Shown piece after piece: positions 58,374-64,000 of a DNA stretch of 64,000 nucleotides. How positions within the stretch are numbered: position 1 is the first letter of the stretch; each line of letters begins with the position of its first letter. The stretch lies in assembly GCF_004210375.1 (NCBI RefSeq), contig NC_134828.1, positions 20,142,400 to 20,206,399 of the forward strand, given 5' to 3'. Origin of the DNA: Tachypleus tridentatus (taxonomy: Eukaryota; Arthropoda; Merostomata; Xiphosura; Limulidae). Both the position numbers and the translations under genes were made by a program. The notes beneath the pieces are model-generated. The model was not told the DNA's origin. It searched no databases and saw only the letters and a list, made by a program, of their open reading frames with translations.

Positions 58374-58850
58374 CACCTATTTTACTTCCATCTGTGTGCA
58401 TCTTTGTTCCCAATCTGATCCTGATTATTTTTTTTGCCCCATGCAAACTCTTTGTTGTTATGTTACCAACACTGCTTCTTTCCATTACTCCTATTTCTGT
58501 CTTTTATCTCCTGGAACTCATTTTTTTTTTATACAGGGTTTCTCGTTTGTAACCTTTACCTGTTGGCTTTATCAACTTATTAATCTGGTTTATACATCAT
58601 TGACAAATAATTCTTGTCACTTCTTTCAAGTTTTCTCTCACCAGATCTGTCTTGTCACCCTTTTCATGGCTGCTCTCTTCTGTTGTACATTAGAGAAGAT
58701 TATGCAAATTGGTATCTGAAACTTATTTTATATGGTGGTTATACATTATCTTCATAATGTGAACATCTTTTCCTCACTGGGCTATTTCTTGCAACCTGTT
58801 GCTATTCTCCATAACATCCATAGACTTCAAATGGTAAATTCTCACTCTAT
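58374..58850 (+). mobile_element. decayed DIRS-like tyrosine recombinase C-terminus
   Basis: Plus strand around 58630-58800 reads SHQICLVTLFMAALFCCTLE, KIMQIGI, stop, then YMVVIHYLHNVNIFSSLG. This follows the end of DIRS tyrosine recombinases: H..RS.A...A...G.SLE.IM.AG.W....F..HYLRD. The catalytic Arg has become Cys (tgt) and the Trp a stop (tga), so it is inactive. Upstream sequence is lost in the gap. Confidence 0.55.
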
Positions 58851-59954
58851 TTTTATCTCTTACCTTTATAGTAGTCTTTTTACATACCTGCTTCTGCTCT
58901 GTAGCAAGTGATACCTATTTGGGGGTACTTAGCTTTAAATCTGCACCACATTACTTTACGGGTCTGTAATTCTTACTGATTAGGTGGAGTGTGTCACAAA
59001 ACCTGTAACAGATTGCATCAAGTCATGGACTATCATGAGTAAAGCAATATTGGGACTGACCTACTCTTCATAGTTTTAAGCTGTTGTATTTCTACAGATT
59101 CTAATGAATTGTTCCCTCACATACAGTTGAAGGAGTTTTTGCCATTTACCAGTTTCTAGCCACTAGGGAAGTGAATCAAGTAGCTTTTCTTTCCGAGTGA
59201 GATTGCTTTCACTTAATCGGGAATAGGGCTGTAGTGTTCTGTTGGTTTAGATGGTGAATACTCTCTTTCTACTTTATAAGAAAAGACAAATTCCCACTGT
59301 CACTTGAATTTAAAATTGATAAATTCACCACATTCTGTTCACCCCTTTGTTTGGATTTTTCTCATTCTACTGCTGTATAGATGTTAGTTCCTGGTCAGTC
59401 TGGTGTTGGATTGGCATAAGACTGGCCAACACAAGTCCTAACATATGTGGTTGGTAGGGATCATTCATCCACTGTGGACCATAAAAAAAGTTATTAGCAC
59501 CATTAGTTTTGGACTGGAGTTTACTCATCACATTAGCATTTCTCCTTCCTACTATTGATTGGATGTTATGTTTTCAGGTGGTCTGGGGTTTGCTCTGTGC
59601 ACATGTGCCCAGTGTGAGGTTTAGGGATAGAAGACAGTAAGGACCTTCCTTCTACCACTAACTAAAAGACAAATGCTCAGTGCTCACTGCTCTTGAAAAG
59701 GTGTTGAACCTCCAAATATGGTCTGAAGTATCCTAACCACTTTCAGACCTGCCAATTCTTATGATTTAGATGTAATTGTTTTGATTTATTTATCATTTTA
59801 TACCTGTATGAATTTTTGTAGTAGTTTAAATTCTAATAATTTTTGATAAGTAATTCACTTCTTTCAGCTATACATCTCAGTCTTACAAATAGTTTATTAA
59901 GAAGGAACATAAATAGTTAGCATCAAGGGTGTGCTGATGATTTTTTGAGAAGAA
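58851..59954. other. pyrimidine-rich non-coding block
   Basis: T/C-rich on +, no motif recognised. It may be the 3' part of the DIRS-like relic. Confidence 0.35.
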
Positions 59955-60465
59955 AATGGCAGAAAAATGTGGTTCTGTTTCATTCCTAATGATTCCAACA
60001 AAGAAAAGAAATGTTTATAGCAAATAAAACTGCAGGCATAAGTGTTTAAAAAAAAAGTTCAGTGTTATTATATCATCCCCAAAGAGTATGAATTATGCAA
60101 GATGTATAGTTTGTGTTTTTGATCTACAATTGCTCATCTATGTGACAGTGTTATCAAACAGCATTTCAGCAGTACTAAACACCAAAATGATTGTTTGAGG
60201 TCATCTGGAATTAGCAAACCAAACCCATTTTTTGTAAAACTTAATAGCAAACCAGAAAATATTGTGATCAGAGCTGAATAACTAGTCTCCTCTTTCACTG
60301 TGAAACCTAACTTTCTTTTGGCAGTTTCAGACCATGTCTCAAAAATTTTACCAAAATGTTTCTGGACTTAGAAATGACAGAAATAAACAGATGCTTTAGA
60401 ACCAAGACCGATGTAACAGTTGGAGAAATGACTAGCAGTGTTAATAATCAGTTGTATACTGTAAT
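59955..60465 (+). pseudogene. hAT-like transposase relic
   Basis: Plus strand: IAHLCDSVIKQHFSSTKHQN then CLRSSGISKPNPFFVKLNS (C2H2/BED-like H...H spacing), IVIRAE, stop, FTVKPNFLLAVSDHVSKILP, then in another frame DLEMTEINRCFRTKTDVTVG and EMTSSVNNQ. The order (zinc finger, AE....F...H.LP.A..DH, FPDS.IAK....RTKT) is that of hAT-type transposase-derived proteins. Broken by stops; the catalytic part downstream is not seen. Confidence 0.5.
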
Positions 60466-62400
60466 TAGCAAGTACTAAAAGAAACATAATTAGTGTAGTA
60501 ACCCACTAATTATCACACTCTGTGGGTTCTTTATAGACAACTTCCAAAAATTGTTCATCTAGGTAACTTTTTTGCATCAATCCATTCACAATTTCAGCAT
60601 GGGATTCCAGCTATTAAGTGAGCAGGTGTAAAGTATTGTAGTAGAAATTAACATTTTCATAAACTGAAAATTAGTCTATGGTTGACAAATGTCTGTTATT
60701 TTCTTACCCTTCATTTTGTTTAATTCATACTTTTATATGTTACCCATTATTTCATTTATGTGGGTCCCTGTGGGATGAGGTACACCCTAATTGCTTCTGT
60801 TGTCACTTGCCTTCATTTTATGACAGCTGAACCCATTTCAGTATATTCCATTTTCCTAGCATTGTTTATTTTATAATTATTTTTGTCTCATTTGAAATCT
60901 CAAATAACAGTTGATTTGAGTTACCTTAGGTACTATGGTTACAGAGCACTTGTAAGCTTCACCATATATAAGATTTAATTCCTTTTGCCTTAGCTTACCA
61001 TCAGAGAGACTTTCTTCTTGGTTTTATGCCCTTTAGATTTCTTCCCTGTCTAGTTTTTCAGTTTTGTTTTATCCAATCTACTCTCCCATAGTAATGTTTA
61101 CCTTTTACCTTTTTCTTAGGTGTTTCAGATATATTTAGGGATTTTTTTTATATATACCTTTTCCTCCTTGTTGTTGGCAGGTTTCCCATTTTCCTTTGTT
61201 TCTCTCCACATGTAGCATCTTTCCTTTTTGGAATTTCTTGGGGAGGACACTGCTATTTATTTCTTATCAATTGCTGATAGGGATTTTCAGTCAGATCTTT
61301 TTTGTCACTGATCTATATTTTGGAATCCTTCTGTACATTTATAACCATATGGGGTATCTTTCATGCTGTATTCAGTTTTTTTTATTTCATTCTGAGATAT
61401 TGTCAACTTTATTGTCAGTTTTTCATCCTTTATCTATCATTTCTATGGGTTTTATCCATTTGTCTTGTATGATTGATGCTGTTTGAAGTACTAAATTGAT
61501 CAGTCTCACTTCAATCACTTGGGTCTTTTATCACATTTGGGTTTTCAATTTCTGCATGTCAGGGTATGACACATTACACATTCTTATTTTCTATTTTTAA
61601 GTTTTTCACCATGTGATTTGGTCTAATTTTTCTGCCTTGACTTTTGGATTTGTTTTATAAATTCCCAAGTAATCCTCTCTTCTGTCTTGGTTGTTATTAT
61701 GTTCAGACAGGATTACATCCAGTTTCTCATGTTAGTTTTTCTTCTTCAGTCAGTCTTCTTCCCAAAATATTTATTCATCCATGTCACTTTGGTACAAATC
61801 TCTATAATTGATTTCCTGGGCAGCAAGAATCAGGATTTCTCTGCTGGTTTGCTTCAGTTGTTTCTTTTGTCTGGATCATCTTATTTCCCTCCATTTCATG
61901 TCTCATGTAGTATGTTTTTTCGACTTTTCTGTTTCTTACCATCTTCCACATTTCTTCTCAGTTGGTTCCAGATAACATTATTAGTTCAGTACATGATTTG
62001 GGTTGCTTCATCAAGGTTTTTCCATTGAATCCATCTCTTATAATTTCCTTCCCAATGGGTTTTTTTCCTTCCTCCCTGATCTGTTGAATTGTGAATCAGT
62101 TGGCCTTTTATTTATCGTGGTTTCACTCAGATCATGCACTTTGTCTTTTCCTACACGTATAAACTGTTGTCCATTGAGGTATTTCATCTGTCAACCACTT
62201 CTCATGTGTTCATTTCTTATTCATTACTTTAAGTAGCTGTTTCTTTCTTGTCAGGGTACCATAATCCACTTGTTGCCATCTGTCACTGTTTTTTGAGACT
62301 GTAACTGGCTAAGTTATTTTTTAGTATATATACCTCTTATTTTCAGGGACATCTTCCCATATTTTTCTTTATGGATCTAGCTCATTAGTAATTGGAACCT
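60466..62400. other. long pyrimidine-rich block with plus-strand open frames, unassigned
   Basis: 61196-61486, 61687-62028 and 62003-62236 are open on + but consist almost wholly of F, L, S, I and C, the expected result of a T/C-rich strand. By composition it resembles the reverse complement of the DIRS-like blocks at 34-38 and 45-47 kb, so it may be another decayed member. No diagnostic motif found. Confidence 0.3.
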
Positions 62401-63487
62401 ACACTAGTATGTGCCACGGTGTAAGGACATGATGATTTAACCATTATAATTTCATGGCTATGAAACATACACTCTAGAAATATAGTGTTCCATTGGAATG
62501 CTTGTAGGTTTTATCCTTCTGATAGGTTTATTTCATAAGTTTGTCCATTCTAGACTATACTTACTCATGGACTGCATGAGTTAAGTAGAAATAAAAACTG
62601 ACTATCTCTGCTGTGCCTTTTCTGCTGTGGATTTCTACTGATGTAGATGACAAGGTATTCTCCACTATGTAACTTGGGAGCAAGCAGTCAAAATTGCATC
62701 TCACTTCTTTGATTAGGATCCATCATCATACCCAATCTGAATGTCAGTTCATAGTGTCTGGGGTTTGGATTTTTAGTTGAATTAATCAACATAAACTCCC
62801 ATTTATACTCTTGTTATTCCACCTGTATAGTGGGTCTTAATGGAAGTACTTGCTGCTCAGTACAGTTTGTTTTTTCCCATCAGCTATGCTTCAGTGTTTA
62901 TTATTTTGAGGGTATGCCTGCACTTGGGGTGGATTTTGTCATTATATATGATATGATGTACATTACACAAGCATCTTTTTGATGCCTGATGTCAGATTCC
63001 CAGACTGATTGTATAGTTTCTCACACTGTGTTAAAACAAAACACATTTGTCTGTTCATGGATCAGAGGTGTTGGAGATTTCTTTATGAAATTGAGGTGAA
63101 GATGGTATGACCCTCTTTTCTCTTCCCACCAGATGGCTGGGTTTTGAATTGTTTGAATTTTATTTAGTTACTTTAAGACTGAACAGTCAACATTGATTAA
63201 TGTGAAATACTACATTATTAATGTGGAAGTCCCTTTTTTGTGTGAAAAATACTGAAAATTTGGTTACAGAGTTGCACAGTAAAGTTTTAGAAAGTTGACA
63301 TGTATCATACCCTCATTCATCATAAAAACAAATCATCAACTAGCAGGAAGAAGTTAAACAGTTTTGTTACTTGTAAACACAATAGTTGTATACTATCTGA
63401 AAAGACTATAGTTTTGATCATGCAGTTAAAGCACAGTTAGTGAGAAACAGCATTAAAACCATTCATAAAATATGTTTGCGCTTTTAT
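62401..63487. other. non-coding, nothing recognised
   Basis: AT-rich, stops in all frames. Confidence 0.5.
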
Positions 63488-63600
63488 ATTTGGGGGATGT
63501 ACAATGTAATGGTCAATCCAATGTTTACTGGTAAAGAATAGCCCAAGAGTTAGTGGTGAGAGCTTCCAATAGTTGCTGCTTGAAATTAGGAATGGTAGTA
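63488..63600 (+). mobile_element. old long-type SINE fragment
   Basis: gggggatgtacaatgtaatg, gtcaatccaatgttta, tagcccaagagttagtggtg follow the SINE body (gggggcgttataatgtgacg, gtcaatcccactattcgt, tagcccaagagttggcggtg). Head and tail missing. Confidence 0.75.
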
Positions 63601-64000
63601 AATACACTGGTAGGTTTTCCATAAACAAATGGACCAACTACTTGTATTTTTATACTTTCCCTAATGTAAGATAAAGTTATAAATACCAAAACTTTAATTT
63701 TACATGCTGATTTGATTGTATTCAAATTTTTATGTTATTTTATTTTAAATTTAGGATACTTGAAGAGTATCTCAGATATTAAATTTTTACTTCAGTAAAT
63801 ATGATGTATTATTGTATTTCTTTCCATTGATTTTTGACTACAGTGCATTTGAGTAACTGCATAACTGTAAGTACAACACTAAAATCTCCTATATTGTTAT
63901 AAATATGCTTTAGAATATCTAAAACAATACTAGAAGTAAATAAGTGTACACAGTATTGTTGCAGCAAATGACAGTAGATGAAAAAAAAAAAAAAAGAGGT
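63601..64000. other. non-coding, nothing recognised
   Basis: AT-rich to the window edge, with an A-run near 63980. Confidence 0.5.

Noticed and set aside
57785-58552. Open frames of 178-255 codons around the second gap
   Set aside because: They consist of N translated as X.
61196-62236. Plus-strand frames that look like membrane proteins
   Set aside because: Phe/Leu/Ser-rich output of a T/C-rich strand with no start context, splice signals or motif.

Overview
Eukaryotic, intron-bearing, AT-rich, repeat-dominated genomic DNA with two 500-N scaffold gaps (4722-5221 and 57874-58373). The best lineage clue is a repeated tRNA-derived SINE of about 270 bp, which I associate from memory with horseshoe crab (Xiphosura) genomes. 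A chelicerate, most likely a horseshoe crab, is therefore my inference; the sequence alone does not prove it. I find no intact host gene, no rRNA, no functional tRNA and no CRISPR.

Layout. 1-4721 is a 79-bp AT-rich satellite running into the first gap. 5222-14788 is mostly non-coding DNA with scattered SINEs, a frameshifted pseudogene of a PH/WH1-like protein (about 6.4-7.2 kb, minus strand) and an old Penelope-like element (PLE) tail (7831-7975). 14802-28591 is the most striking part: one 13.8-kb insertion flanked by a 13-bp target-site duplication. It consists of six nearly identical PLE copies: a 5'-truncated inverted copy, a 5'-truncated direct copy, and four tandem units of about 2.845 kb. 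Each full unit encodes one reverse transcriptase plus GIY-YIG endonuclease protein of about 840 codons and carries a hammerhead-ribozyme-like motif near its 3' end.

28.6-34.2 kb is non-coding with nested SINEs. About 34.4-38.0 kb and 44.6-47.1 kb (minus strand) and 58.4-58.9 kb (plus strand) hold decayed DIRS-like tyrosine-recombinase retroelements. Running through 39.3-54.6 kb on the minus strand are exons of an axonemal dynein heavy chain tail and linker. They carry a nonsense codon, frameshifts and a missing conserved five-residue block, so this is probably a dying duplicate. A CR1-like LINE relic (about 52.6-53.6 kb) and a second old PLE tail sit in its introns. 55.6-57.65 kb is a LINE with an RNase H domain on the minus strand, followed by a 34-bp minisatellite and the second gap. 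A hAT-like transposase relic lies at about 60 kb.

Working picture. The window is a record of retroelement activity of several ages. The PLE array is the youngest: its copies differ at only a few bases apart from homopolymer-length differences, which look like long-read consensus errors. Each frameshift in the PLE ORFs is undone by at least one sister copy, so the source element probably encoded an intact protein. The old tail at 7.9 kb shows a compensatory change in stem II of the ribozyme-like fold, suggesting that the RNA structure was maintained.
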